A DNA stretch of 64,000 nucleotides from Melastoma dodecandrum (taxonomy: Eukaryota > Streptophyta > Magnoliopsida > Myrtales > Melastomataceae), in assembly GCA_029817715.1 (NCBI GenBank), contig JARUPY010000396.1, forward strand, positions 2,976,001-3,040,000, read 5' to 3'. The number at the start of each line of letters is the position of its first letter. The first letter of the stretch is position 1. This document shows, piece by piece, positions 23,501-38,500 of the stretch. The notes beneath the pieces were generated by a model. It was not told the DNA's origin and ran no database searches. It was given only the letters and a program-made list of their open reading frames with translations. The translations under genes and the position numbers were made by a program.

Positions 23501-26500
23501 TAATGTGCGGTTAGATCTTAAATATTTTGACTTAGTTGAAACTTGTGCTCGTTTCTTTGATTTCGAATTGTTGTTTCGTACTTTGAAAATGAAAGTCAAC
23601 TAATCACTCTTACATTTTCTTTGCATGTACACTGAGCACGCAATTTCGGAAGATCAACTCCAATCTTTCGAAGACCGACTTGAAGGCGCGCGTATCAAAC
23701 CGCGTGGATCCACCCCGGCCTAAAAAACCGCGGGTTCGAAGACAAAGCGGCCCCAACCTTCAATCTAAGGTACAAAGGGGAGGTGCGGGCCTCCCCGAAT
23801 TTCATTTTAACAGCCCACTTGTAACGGATTGCGGGCCCAAGTGTATAGGCCCGCAATCACCGCCCCTTCCCCGTCCTTTTGATCTAAATTATTGTCTGTG
23901 GTTGCGTGCGTGACTTAGGCTTTAGGTTTATACGTCGCATGCCTGGTTTTAATTCAACCAACCTAAATTCGGGTCCAAAGCCCGTTAAAACGTTGACAAG
24001 AGTCCGGCCCACTCCCGGATCGGGTCCAATACCCGTCAATCAAAAGTAACCTTTTCTTGGACAAATCGCCACCCTTTTCGCATGTGGTAAAGCACTAAGG
24101 TTAGTAAATAGGAATCCCCGAACCCAGAACTCTGATTTTTTCCGACTTAAAATCACATTTTTAAACTAAGTCGGTGGCGACTCCGAACAACAGTTTTCCA
24201 AAGCTAAAACTAAACCACTACCCCTTTTTCGGAGCCATTTGGGGTGAGGTGACGGCTACTCGAGCCGCTCCTTGGGCCCTCCCCGAAATTCGCGAGTGAG
24301 GCCTTAACGCAGCCTTTCGCTCGCCGCCTCTAGGGAACTGGAGACGGTTGGCGAAACGCCCCGCAGACCCGTTCGCGAATCAAGGGAAGGCCCAACTCGG
24401 GGACCCTTTCCGCAGCGTCCGGCGTTCGAGCCGGAACGCCGACCGGAATGGGCCTCAGGGGAGCGAGCCCGGATCCTCGGGCTAGCCGGAACCGCCGCCG
24501 CGCGCCGCTAGGCCGGAAGGGCGCGCGCACATCCCGGATGGCGACTCCACTGGGGACCTCCGCATGTGGATTCCTACCGAAAGCCTTTTTACCACATGCG
24601 GAGAGGAGTTACTTGTTTGCGCATGTAATTGATTGGCTCGATTCCCTTTGTTTGATCTCCTGTTTGTGTTCGTTTATCCGCTTTCCTAGGCATATATAGG
24701 TAAATCCCTATACCCGGGATTAGGATCTTTAGGGGGTCACCGAAAGGCACGGCCTCGCTGCTTCCTGCGGCTTGTAGGCTATGGACCGGGACCCGCCTCC
24801 CTTAGTCCGAGGGAGGTCTTAGAAACCTCCATCCGAGTCTAAAAATTGCTTGCCCACTACAGGTACCAGACGCCGCACGTGCATTTGTCTGTTACTAAGT
24901 GCCTGTTACTCGTGCAGGGACAGGGCAGGTATGTTTTGTATGCAATAAACTGTGATACTAAATCTGTTCATTTTGCAGCGGTTTGGGTTGGTCACAGGGG
25001 GGGTTTCCAAATTTCTTTTCTCCCTTCCTTAACTCCTTTTACCGCTTTAATGCATCCATACACATTCATAATCGTATGAATGCACTCCAATTCACAATTA
25101 TTCTTGTAATATCATACATTCCATTTTTACTCGAACATGATTACATAAATCGTGTGTCGAATCATACCATACTAGGGTTAGGGATTGGAATGTTATCATC
25201 CTCGAATGACACCCTATTATGCAGGAAGGCCTCATGGAGCCCATCTCGCTGCGACAGAAAAATATGCCTAACGCCGATCATCTCCACCAGTGGCTGCCAT
25301 TGCTGAGGCCGTCCGAACGGGAGTTCGTGCAGTCCAAGCTCAAAGGGCTCTTCCACCTCATGCACCTGGAGCTGGATTGGGCCCTCCTACAAAATCTGGT
25401 AGCACGGTGGGACCCAGACGCCTTCGTCTTTTGCTTCGGGGACTTGAAGCTGGCGCCGCTCTACGAGGAGTACATCAACCTCGCCGAGATGCCTCACCGC
25501 ACAGGGATACTGCCCCTGCCTCGGATCGACAAACCGAAGGAGTACATAGCGAAGCTTCTTCAGATATCATCGGCAAGTGTACCCGGGCTCTTCAACTCCC
25601 AAGGGGACCTCAGCATCAAAGACGTCGTCGATTTACAGCTCGTGCCATACAACCCGCGCATGGGAGAAGGCCAAGGATCAGCGCGAGCATTCATCCTCCT
25701 TTTCGTCGGGACGATCCTGTACCCACAGAACGAGAAGACGATCAACCGACGAGCTGTCTACATCACCAAGGCAATACTTGAAGACGCTCCTTTCCTGCCT
25801 AACCTGATCGGAGAGACCAACTTCAGCCTCACCAACATCGTGCGTGAAGCAAAGCGAGGAGTCCGCAACCACCGGATGACCTTCTGCCCAGCCCTGCTGC
25901 AGGTGTGGTTCTACACACATCTCGGGATCACGGGAGAAGCCTTCACCAGGGAGCACACACCAGGGTTGCTCGCCCGCATCGTGGAGCGTGCCCGCCTGCC
26001 TGCACGCTCTTTCGTTGGAGTGGACGCTCTGTTCCGGTCTCTGGAGCCTGCCGATTTCTACCAGAGAGCCCGTTGCTTCGACACGGATGATGCAATCACC
26101 TCCTCGACGGACGGATACTTCATTCCGATCATGGGGTTCGGAGGCACCTCCTACTACGCGCCATTCCAAGTTCGACATCAGCTGGGGTTGACTCCGAGGA
26201 CTAGGGCACCCCCGCAGCAGCTCTTCCGACCACTCAGCCTCGACGACAAGGTGGTCAAGACAGCACTCCAGAGGGTGATCGCGCACATCTCCCGCATATG
26301 GATGACACTCACGGAAGAGATCTGCGAGCTTCCACCAGAGCCCGATGAGGAGGATCGTGCAGCCCAGTCCCGGCGTTTCTGGAGGAAGCGTCATGCTCTG
26401 TGGGATCGCACCTGACCGACGACGTCTCCATGCGGCTACCGGGCTTGCGAGCCCATTCTATCTTTCTTTTCAGTCGATTGTATTTTGACCTTTTATGACA

Positions 26501-29500
26501 ATGTCGAACTATTTTGGCTTCTATCTAATTCACTTCTTTGCTTTCGGGGTTAAATTCGAGCGACAACAATCCAATCCCTACATTAGACATCTCATGCATC
26601 ACTACATGTCATGCATCCATAGTATCACTGCTTAATGCTAATCGAATTTTCCTTTCTCTCACCAAGGTACTGAGCAATTGCTCCATACCGAAAGCGTCCA
26701 AGATACCGCACAGTCAGGGCGGTGATGGCTGAAGCTTCAGCAGGACCACCGCCAACCCCCATGATCTTGTCCCCGGCAGCGGAAGAAGAAACAGCCCCCG
26801 CTGCTGGGGTTACTGTCGCCATCCCACCGCCCGCCGCCATCGAGTTCCCAGCTTCGATGGAGGTTGACTCGCCATTCCCGATCTCTGCCTTCCCGCCGCT
26901 GCCCCAGACCATACTTGCTGCTGGGCAACCCTCCGACGGGAGAACCTCGCCATTGTACATCCAGCCATTGACTGCGTCAGTAGCATCAACAGTGCAACCC
27001 TCGGCAGCCCTACTGACTTCAGCTCCCTTCAATCCTGCCTCGAACACGCTAGCCCAAGGCGCCAGCGATCCCTCACTGGGAGACAAGGTGGAGTCTCTCA
27101 CGGCCGAGCTCTCTTCCTTGAAGACAATGATGGCCGAACTCATCCAACGACAGCTAGCAGCCACACCTGCTCATGCCGCCTCCCAAAACCCTCACCTTCC
27201 TCCTGTCATGCCAGGACCTCAAACACCACCATATCCATCCTACCCTAGCCTAAACGCTTCTTCAAATAATTTGCCTACTTATAACCCATCAAACACTATG
27301 CCTTCCTACAACCCGGTCATGCCCGGATCCGCTACCTCCACAAGTGTAGCATCCTTATATAACCCATACATGCGTGGGCCACCCCTTTCTCTTCCGATGC
27401 CTCAGCCTTATTTGCCTCCATACTACCTCCAGCCGACATCCCAAGGGCCAACTCCCTACCCTCCTATGACATTCGGGCCAACTCCCCACGTCCAAACAAC
27501 AATACCTGGGCCAACTCCCTACCCTCAGACAACCTCTACACCTCTCCCTTTCAGAATCCCTCCACCGGTTGCTACCCCTTCAGTTCCGCATGTGGAACAT
27601 GCCTTACCAAGCCCGCGAACTCGCAACGCGGCAATTGTCGATGAATTGTTCGGTGAACAACAACAAGCTAGCGCCTTCGAGACAAGGCTCGAGGCTAGGA
27701 TTGCCTCAATGCAGCAGGATGAGGCTCGCCGCATGGCGAAACTGGAAGAGCGCCTAAACGCTATCCAAGGGTAAAGGGCGCACAACTGGGAGTCTGCCAA
27801 CTACCAGATCCCTCAAATACAAGTCCCGCCAAAATTCAAAATGCCCGAGTTCGAGAAGTTCCGCGGGAATGGCTGCCCGGAACTACATTTGAAGCATTTC
27901 TGCCACAAGATGGCTGTGTATCCGGCGGACGACAAATTCCGTATCGCCATGTTTCAAGAAAGCTTAGCAGAGTCAGCATTGCATTGGTACTACACCAAGG
28001 ATGTTAGCCAATACGCGACGTTCAAAGACCTGGCCCTCGATTTCCTCAATTATTATAGCTTTAATGTGGAGATGGCGCCTACGATCTCGGATCTGCGGAA
28101 ATTGAGGAGATACCGCGCCGAGGACGTTAAGCAGTTTGCGTACCGGTTCAGGCACATTGCGTCTCAAATCAAACCGGCGCTTACGGAGAGGGAGCTCATT
28201 GATGAATTCCTCCAGCTGCTTCCACGTGAGTACATGCCCTACATGATCGGGCAGACATTCTCTACCTTCGCTCAAGTAGTCATCAATGCAGACAAGCTTG
28301 ACGGGGTAAATCGAGAGGGGCTAATCCCTTCCCCTTCAGCCAAACCGGCAGTGAAGCCCAGGCCCAAGGAGCTGATTGCGACTGCTGAGCAGAACAGGCA
28401 GTCGATGAGGGCAATACCACCCCCAACCTCGTACGCGCCAAGGACGTATGTTGCTGCGGCGCTTAGACCTCCAGCCCCGGTTGCGACTCGCTTTAGACCC
28501 CCTGTCAACATGGCGGGGCAACAGCAGCCAAGGCCTGCACAACCAGAGCGCCCCCGGCGTAGACTCGAGGACTTGACTCCAACACCAGATCCATTGGATG
28601 TCATGTTCACCCGCTTAAGGGATATGGGCTTTATCAAGCCCGTGGAAGCCAAGGCCACCAACCCTTCATCTTTCGGCTATAACCCCAAGGCGGTCTGCCA
28701 GTATCATTCTGGAGCAATGGGGCACGACACCAAAGATTGTATCGCTCTGAAGTTCAAAATTCAAAATCTGCTAGATGAGGGAGCCATCACATTTTCTGCA
28801 CCTGCGGCTGCCCCGAATGTTAAGAGCAATCCTCTTCCGGAGCACGTAAATTACATTGGGGCAAATTCCTTCTCCGTTTTGACCGAACAGGAAGAAGAGG
28901 TAAACATGTATGAATACGACTATGCACAACCAAGGAGTGTCAACGTCGTAAACGCCGGTCGTGGTCGAGGCCGAGGTCGCAGCCGAGGTCGAGGAAGAGG
29001 TCGAGGACCCCAGATTAGCAGGAAAGCTCAGCCCACGGTCATGCCTGATGGGTTTACATTGGTTCCTCCTCGGCGGCCAAGGACGCCGTACGTCTATGTT
29101 TCGTTGGGATCTGCACAACCTGGAGCGTGTCAGACAGAATCATCGCCTGCAACGGAACCAAGGATTCCGGTCGTGATGGGACCCACCTGCACGTCTCTCA
29201 GCTCAGAAGTGGAATTGATCACCCGCTCCGGAAGAGTGGTGCCAGCTCCTGAAGCCTCATCCCCAGCCGAATCTTCAAAGCCCAAGGCGCCTTCAAACGA
29301 GCAAATCCGCAAGGTGATTTACACGGTGAAGGGAAGCGACTACGATATAGTCGAGCAGCTCCGAAAACAACCAGCCCAGATTTCCTTGTTCGACCTCATC
29401 CACTCCTCTGACAAGCACAGGGAGATGTTAGAGAAGTTTCTAGCCGAGGTACATGTGCCAGAGCAGGTTGAAGTCGCCGCATTGGATGCGTACATGAGTA

Positions 29501-32500
29501 GCATGCTGGAGAACAATGTAATTAACTTCTCAGAAGATGACCTACCGGAGCAGGGGCAGGATCACAACAATGCTCTCTTCATCACGCTCCAGTGTCGTGA
29601 AACCACCATCTCCAAGGTTCTCGTCGATGGCGGATCTGAGGTCAACATCATCCCGTTGGCTGTAGCTCAAAAACTCGGCATCAGTATGGGGAAACTCCCA
29701 CAGTCTAGTCTGACCATTCGGGCTTTCGATGGCGCAAAACGTCAGGCTTATGGAGAAGTCACGCTGGAAGTTAAAATTGGGCCGACGCTTTTCTCCACTC
29801 AGTTCCAAGTCCTCGAGACTGCGGGGTCCTTCAACATGCTGCTGGGACGCCCTTGGATTCATCAGGCTGGAGCAGTTCCATCAACGCTTCACCAGATGGT
29901 CAAATTTTCTTCAGACGGCAAGCTCATCACAGTCAGAGGAGAACACTCAATGGAGCTTTGCCATGAAATCGACATGCCATACGTTGGAGAGCCAACTAAG
30001 GAACCATCAACAGTTCAAACACTGGAAATGGTGAATATGGTCAGACATGACTATAGGTCGGATCCCTTGATGACATGGGGCAACATCAGCGCTGCAAAGG
30101 AGTTCCTCCGACATGGTTATCAACCGGGCCAAGGACTCGGAATCAGAGGACAAGGAATGATTTATCCGATCACTATTCCAGCTCCAGCAGGGACTACTGG
30201 ACTCGGATTCACGGCCAAGATGTGGCGCAAACGGGGCAATCGCACCAACAGCAAGTCGGCTATCCATTTCGTTCGTTCATCTGCGGCGACAATGGAGGGT
30301 GAAATACTATCGGAGAAGTTGGAGAACGTGAAGATCCAGAGTGACGAGGAGGTCAACGGCGAGCGGACGATCGCTGAACATGTCAACATCATCCAAGTGA
30401 ATTTGGGGCAAGGTCATAGACGTCGACCTCGCAGACGAGCTCGTTTCATACCTTATGACTTCGCCATTCCCTGGGATCAAATACCGGCATATGTTCAGCA
30501 AGCCAGAGCACCGCCTTTTCGAGCTCCACGGGTGCCAATCCCGCCTAAGACCCCTCCAAGGGTTGAAGCGCCCCCAAACAGGCATGCAGATTCCCCTACT
30601 ACGAGCGAAGAAGTGGAGGGGAAACAGGATGAGAAGACAAGGACACAAGAGTCCGAGGAAGAAGTCTGTATGATGGAAGCGTCGATCCCGGCCGAGCCAG
30701 ACATGCCTCTCGACGGGTGAAACTTTCCATCTTTACTTTTCTGCACTTAGATAGATAGAGTCTAGAATAGGTCACCTTGCTACATTCTGGTCGCGGATTA
30801 GCAAGGTTGTCTATATGTAACGCGACCCCTAGGCAATACCTAGGGCGTTTGTGGGATCGGGCCGCTGATGATCAGGGCGAATCCGAGGAAACGACGAGGG
30901 ACCCGCTGAGTCCTGATCCCACAAAATTTTCTTTTGGTCAAACACGCATGCCTTGTTATGAATTGTCGCATATTCCGAATATTTCGTTTGGATACATTAC
31001 TTTAATTTCTTCTCCTTTTCAGGAACGGCGCTTCGGGAATACCCGGAAACACCCTGGAACAAGACGGAGAAGCAGTGGATGATCCCAAGTCCCTGGAAGG
31101 ATACTATGGCTTGGAACAAGGTCTTCAACGACATGAAGAACCGAAGGACATCACACTGCAGAAGCCGATTTCAATTAACATCGGAACTCAAGATGATCCC
31201 AAGGAGTTATTCATCGGCGCAGATTTGTCAAAGGATGAAACTGAAGACATCGCCAACCTGCTAAAGGAATTCTCTGACGTCTTTGCTTGGTCATACACGG
31301 ACATGCCGGGATTAGATTCAGACATTGTGGAGCACAAAATCCCCACAGATCCGTCGGTTCATCCTATAAAGCAAAAACAACGTCGATACAAGCCCGAGCT
31401 AGCCCTTGCCATCAAGGAAGAAGTGGATAAGCTGCTCAAAGTCAACTTTATCGAAGTGGCTACCTATCCGCAATGGGTTGCCAACATAGTCCCGGTCATC
31501 AAAAAGAACGGGAAGGTCCGAGTCTGCGTCGACTATCGCGACCTCAACAAAGCAAGTCCCAAGGACGACTTTCCACTTCCGCACATCGATCTACTGGTGG
31601 ACAACACCGCCGGATTCAACAGATTCTCTTTCATGGACGGATTCTCCGGTTATAACCAGATTCGCATGGCCGAAGAAGACAAAGAGAAGACAACCTTCAC
31701 AACACCCTGGGGCACGTTTTGCTATCGGGTCATGCCCTTCGGGCTTAAGAATGCCGGAGCAACCTACCAACGTGCTATGGTCGTCCTTTTTCACGACATG
31801 ATGCATCGCGAAATTGAAGTCTACGTCGACGACATGATCGCCAAGTCCAAGGAAGATGAAAGCCACACAGTCGTTCTTCGAAAGCTATTTGAACGGCTTC
31901 GCAAGTACAAGCTGCGCCTCAATCCCGCCAAATGCGTATTTGGAGCGACTTCAGGCAAACTTCTTGGTTTCGTTGTCAGCAACAGAGGCATTGAGATTGA
32001 CCCCGATAAAATCGAAGCGATTCGTGATCTTCCAGCTCCAAGGTCAGTCAAAGAGATCCGCGGCTTCATGGGACGCGTTAACTACATCGGACGGTTCATT
32101 TCCAACCTAGCTGACACATGCAAACCCCTATTCAAGAAACTGAGGAAGGACGTCAAGTTCGAGTGGGATGATGATTGTAAAGTTGCATTCGAACAGATTA
32201 AGACATATTTGACAGAACCACCCGTTCTTATCCCGCCAAAGCCGGGACATCCTCTCACACTCTACCTCACAGTCAGGGAAGAATCGTTCGGAGCCATGCT
32301 CGCCCAACAGTTACCAGGCGCCAAGGAGCATGCAATCTACTACCTCAGCAAGAAGTTCACAGACTGCGAGTCTCGGTACACCACCTCCGAGCGTACATGT
32401 TGTGCACTCATTTGGGTCCTCCACCGACTCCGACAGTATACTCTGCACTACGAGATCCTGTTAGTGTCCGAGAACGATCCACTCAAATACCTCTTCGACA

Positions 32501-35500
32501 AGCCAACATTGATGGGAAGAGTCTCTAAGTGGCAATTACAACTTGCCGAGTTCGACATTCGATTCCACTCCACGAAGTCAGTGAAGGGGAGAACGATCGC
32601 TGATCATATCGCCGAATATCCAGGAACAGATAATTCATCTTTGGAAATCGGATTGCCGGACGAGAACATCCTACTCATGGAACAAGAACCAAGATGGAAG
32701 ATGTACTTTGATGGTGCAGTTAACTCCTCAGGATCAGGGATAGGAGCTGTGGTAATCTCCCCAGATGGACAATATTACCCAACGGCAGCCAAAGTCACGT
32801 TTCCCTGCACAAACAACATCGCCGAGTATGAAGCATGCATCCTCGGCCTACTTCGCGCACTCGACATGCGGGTTAAACTCCTCGACGTGCACGGAGATTC
32901 GGCACTCATCATCTCCCAGACAAACGGAGCATGGCGCACTCGAGACCCAAAGCTCATTCCATATCAGGATTATCTACAAACACTAATCCGACAATTCACT
33001 GATATTGAATTTAACTATCTTCCAAGGACTGATAACCGATTTGCTGATGCTCTTGCAGTGCTCACGTCGATGATTCCGTTGGCTGGAGAAATGGACATCG
33101 AGCCTCTTCGCATCAACATTGCGGACGATCCAAGCTGCATGCACATTGAACAAAGTCAGCCAGAAGATTCTCTATCGTGGTTCACGGACATCAAGAATTA
33201 TTTACAAGCAGGAGGATTTCCCCGAAATAGCACAGGGAAAGAACGCAAGTTCATACGAAGGATAACAAGAAGTTATTTCCTAGATGGCGATACCTTATAC
33301 AAGAAATCCTTCACGACGGCCCTCATGAGATGCGTTACCAAGCAAGAAGCTGAAGCTCTCATCGTTGAAATACATGAAGGGGTTTGTGGGCCGCACATGA
33401 ACGGATACGCTCTCGCCCAGAAAATAATGCGACAAGGGTATTATTGGCTCACAATGGAAGCCGATTGCATCAAATACGTCAAAGCGTGTCACAAGTGTCA
33501 GATTTACAGCGACAAGGTACATGTGCCTCCGACAAGACTCTACCCACTATTTGAACCGTGGCCGTTCTCAATGTGGGGCATGGACGTGATCGGGCCCATC
33601 AATCCCAAGGCATCCAACGGGCATCGATTCTTGTTGGTCGCAATCGACTACTTCACCAAGTGGATTGAAGCACAATCCTTCAAAGAAGTCACGGCAAACA
33701 ACGTCGTGCGTTTCATGAGGGCGAACTCATCGCCAGATATGGAGTTCCAGAGCTATTGGTCACAGATAACGGTTCAAACTTCAACAGTAAACTGATGGAA
33801 TCCCTCTGCGCAGAATTCCATATCAAACATCTCAACTCTTCACCGTACCGTCCACAAATGAATGGTGCTGTCGAGGCCGCAAACAAAAATATGAAGAAGA
33901 TTATTCAAAAAACGGCAATTACATATCGCGATTGGCACGAGAAGCTCCCTTTCGCGTTACTCGCCTATAGAACGACGATGCGCACTTCGACTGGAGCAAC
34001 CCCCTTCGAGCTCGTCTATGGCACTCAAGCGGTCATTCCAGCAGAGGTCAAATTGCCAACTCTCAGGATATCATCCCAAAGCAACATGACAGAAGAAGAG
34101 AGGGCCAATCATCAGCTCGTCCACCTCGACTTCATTGATGAGAAACGACTTGCCGCGGCTCACCACATGCAATGCTACCAACAGCGCATGTCCCGAGCAT
34201 TCAACAAAAAGGTCAAGCCAATCAGATACAGACCAGGCGACCTTGTCCTCAAGAGAATCCTACCGAATGTCAAGGATCCGCGAGGGAAATTCGCTCCAAA
34301 CTACGAACGGCCGTTCGTTGTTAAGCACGCCTTCTCAGGAGGAGCAACCATCCTAACAAAGATGGACGGAGGAGACCTGCCACAAGCAATCAACGCAGAT
34401 GCTCTCCGACGATATTACGCATAAGCAGTGTCAAAGCCAAAACTTCAAAGCAATATACGTCAGCAAAGTTCCTCTATATCCCCAGGGAGTCGATTAGAGC
34501 AAAGACGCTGACACATGAAAAGGGAGAATTACACAATCAACCCTCTCTTCACCTGACTAAGCGAGATTACACGAGCTTATTTCGTTTACGTCCTTTGTCT
34601 CGTGGGCAGGTACAAGAGCTCCTCACACGAATGGTACAAAACTCCTATGGCAAAGGCGAGGGTGGCAGGGTGGCAAAGCTTCAAGCCAAAGTCTTGCAGC
34701 AATTTCGTCAAACCTTCGACTCCATCGGACAAAGACGCAATGACGAAATCAAACAAAAGGGAAGTACCAAAACTCTACTTCACATGTATTACAAATGAAG
34801 TTACAGCAGCAAACTTCGTTCTTACTCTAACAGAAACAAATCGCAGGAACTCACTTGTTTCTCGCCATCTGTTTGATAGGTACATGAGCTTCCTTACACA
34901 ACGGACATCAAACAAGAGTAACTACATCGTCAATCCTTTGATTCCTACGGACAAAGACGCAATGACGAAACACATAGAAAAGGGGAGTATCAAAACACTA
35001 CTTCACCTTTCATATAAATGAAGTTACATGAGCAAACTTCATTCATACTTTAAAAGAAACAAGTTACATGAGCTCACTTGTTATTTGTCCTTTGCCTAGT
35101 GTAGGTACATGAGCATCCTACATTACAGACAAAGGCGCGGGCGGTTGGGTGGAAAATTTCGAGCCAAAGCTTCGAAATTGCCTTTGTCATCACCAAAGAT
35201 AACCATACCAAAAGGGAGTATCATCTACACTGCTCTCTAACAAAGTTTCTCATGATTCCCCAGACGGAGTCGTATCTCCGTTTCCCCAGCTGGAGTCCTG
35301 CCTTCGCTCAAACTAGAGGTGATTACATGCATCGCATTCCTCAACTATCATCGAGATGGACATATCCATCTCATCTCCCCGGCGAAAAATTTGACTTCAT
35401 TTTTAACTCCCCAAGCGAGAGTCGAAGTACATGAGCTAACTTCGTCTTTGTCCGTTGTCAACTGTGTAGGTACATGGGCATCCACACAGTACGGTACAAA

Positions 35501-38500
35501 CTCCTGGGCAACGGCGAGGGTGGTCGGGTGGAAGCCGTTTGATTCAAATCTCAAAGAACATGACTGGGGCATGAAAGTGCAAACACTTTCCCCTTGAAAG
35601 CTCACAAGAGCTCTACAGAGGTTTGGGTATCTAAACCTATTCATTTCTTAAACATTCGTGTGCTCATTTGCATATAATTTGAAATTATCTTCAATTAAAA
35701 TGTTTCTGAGCGAGAACGGAGAAGCCATACCTATTCCCAAACACTTACCCAAAGTGATGAGTGAAAACACTATGAGGATTCATACACGAGCATTCAGACG
35801 GATAACGAATCCTTTGACAAAAGATGCTCTAAACCGGGATGAGATCGAGCATTTCTTCTCTATCCCAAACACGAAACATCAACCATTGCTAGCCCCTTCC
35901 GAGCCAAAGTTGAAGTTTCCATCTACACTACACCTAACGAGTCTAAGGACCGCCTCACATCGAGGTTAAAAAAGGAGATCTTGTAGCTAGAGCCCGGAAG
36001 CAACGGATCGTGGGGGCTACACTTCCTTAAGATTCAAGTGAAGAGGCACCATCGACAGTCAAGCCTATCAGTTGAGTCATTCCCAAAGACCGAGCATCTC
36101 AAAGAGCTTCTCAAGAATACAAGTTCGAAGGGAGATTGTCAGAAAATAAAACGGGGCAAATCCCTTTGATCTAGTAAAGAAAGAAAAATCAGCGAAAAGA
36201 CCAAAGTCTTCAAAAGCAAAGCGCAAGATCAAAATCAAAAGAGCAAAAAATAAAGCACCAGGGCCGACATTGACGGTCGCAAGAGCAAAGGTGCTATCCT
36301 TCAAACAAGTCTAAGACAAAACACTCCCCAAAGTGGATTGATCACACCTACCAGTAAACCAAGTATTCATCCCCAACGAAACATGTCAACTGGTGAGCCA
36401 TCTCGAAGGTGAAGAATTTGCTTGAATGGTAGAACCTCTACGATCCGAGTAACTTCAGATGAGGTCCTTGGACTTTTTCTTTCAAACAACTGATTTAAAC
36501 TTTCACTTCAAAGGCCTTACGCCAAAACCGCATTACAACCCAAGCAAAGACTCCTTCGACCGGTACATGAGCATCCACGTCAAAGGAATTCTGAAATCCA
36601 ACTGAAATGGCTTTTAGAAATGAGAGTGAAACACGAGAGGAATCAACAAACCTTCTCTGCTCTCGCTTGGAAACATGATTTTAAAGAGAAAACAAAACGA
36701 AGCATAACATGCATGTACATTTAGCTATTGTTGTTTTCGTTGTGACTAATGATTTTCTTGAAGAAGCTTTTAAGGTGCGTGTCGACCGAAGACGCTCTCG
36801 AAATGCAATTTGAGGTATTCCTAATATCCTTGCGAGAAAATCCTTTCAGATTCCCTCCCAAGGAGGGGCAAACTGTAATACCTCAAATTAATCTCCCTTA
36901 AAATGGCCATAGCCCAAATCCATATAATTTTAGGATCCATTTTACACAAATAAGTAAATAAGGGAGAGAGCATACTAAAGATACAATAGCAACAAGCTGC
37001 AGCCACATTCGGCACCCCAACATGATGCTTCGAAGCTATCTGCCACTGATTCCCCGCCATTTCTTGCTTTTGCAACGTTGTTCACCAACATCACGGCTTC
37101 TGATGCGGCTGCGGCTGTTGTCGCCCAAGATGCACAGCAGAAAAAGAATGCCCAAATTCCTCACGACGGCAAAATCAGTGGCAATTATGCTTCGAATGAA
37201 TGAAGAAGATGGGAAGCTTCCTGGAGATAGGACAAATTCCTTCTAAGCACCTATCTCTCGTCAAATCCCAAGTGTCTTTGGACACTGAAAGAATCAAATA
37301 CACGATTGACATGCCCTGACAGCCAACAAAGCCTCGAATCACACAAACGCAAGCCTTCACAACCACAGAGCCCAAGGTAGCTCGACCAAGGCTAAGCCCA
37401 CAGTCCAAACCCAGATTATAGTAAGAATTAGGACAAAGAATTAAAGGCTGGCCTGGAATCTCCCGACAAAAATCCCGTAAGGACGATTGCACGCACACCT
37501 GGAATTCTCCTCTCACTGTCCAAGTCCCCTGCCTCGGTCGATCACCTGCAGAAGAAGATGATTCGGTGAAGCCCAGAAGATTTTTGTCCCCTAACAACCT
37601 TAATTCTCCTAACCAAAAGAAACTAACCCAATTCCAATTGAGTTTGAATGCAACCAAAGTCGACTAACCAGGCAAGCTTCTGGTCGAAAACAGAGGAGAA
37701 TATAAAAGAAGAAGAGACATGCAACTTCGAGGAGGGGGGACGGATCCTGCTACTTGGCCTTTTCTCCTCCTTCGCTACCCTTTTTTTTTCTGATCTGGGG
37801 AAAGGAGGCTTTCCATTTCTTTCTCACTTTGGTGGCCGTCTTCACTACCACAATCTTCCAACGATTCCTAACCAAGGTAAGAGGAAACCAGCATTGCGGA
37901 AACCCCTCGAGGACCAACTCACATGAAGCGGTCAACGACAGCAACAAGGAGAGCATCGTACCTCTCTGGTTGCGGCAGGCTTCAGCTTCCCTGGACACAG
38001 CGGCAGCGGCATTGATCTTTAACGACGGCTCCAGTTTAATCAACGGTGGCCAAAGTTATCTCAGACGTCTCATCCAGCAGCGGCGTCTTCTTCGGATTCA
38101 ACCGCAACGGAACCGGCACCAGCAAGCGGATGCGAAAATCCCGCCCAGAAACGTGAGCAACCTCACTTATTCTCTTGTATGTTTGCCCTCCCATACGACG
38201 GCATTTAACCTTCCTTTTCTGCATGCTCTGCCTTCGTTGTATATGTTGCGAGAAAACGACATTAAGGAAGCAAAGTGGTGGAGGAGGTCGAAGCTTGTAT
38301 CTTCCTGGATTGGTCAGCCCCGGCTTCGCATATCACTCCATGAGATGCCAAACAAGCTCCCATTGTGGACGTCCAGCAAAGAACTCCTCCCGACGCGCAC
38401 ACGGGTCTCCCATCGCGAGCGTGCGTGCTCGGGAGGTGTGGGGGTGGGCTGTTTCCCATCGCGAGCGCCTCCCCCCCATAAACATCTCCGAAATCCATCT

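Noticed and set aside
25290..25781. A 163-codon frame within Ogre ORF1
   Set aside because: Other-phase shadow of ORF1, Arg/Pro-rich from GC-rich third positions.
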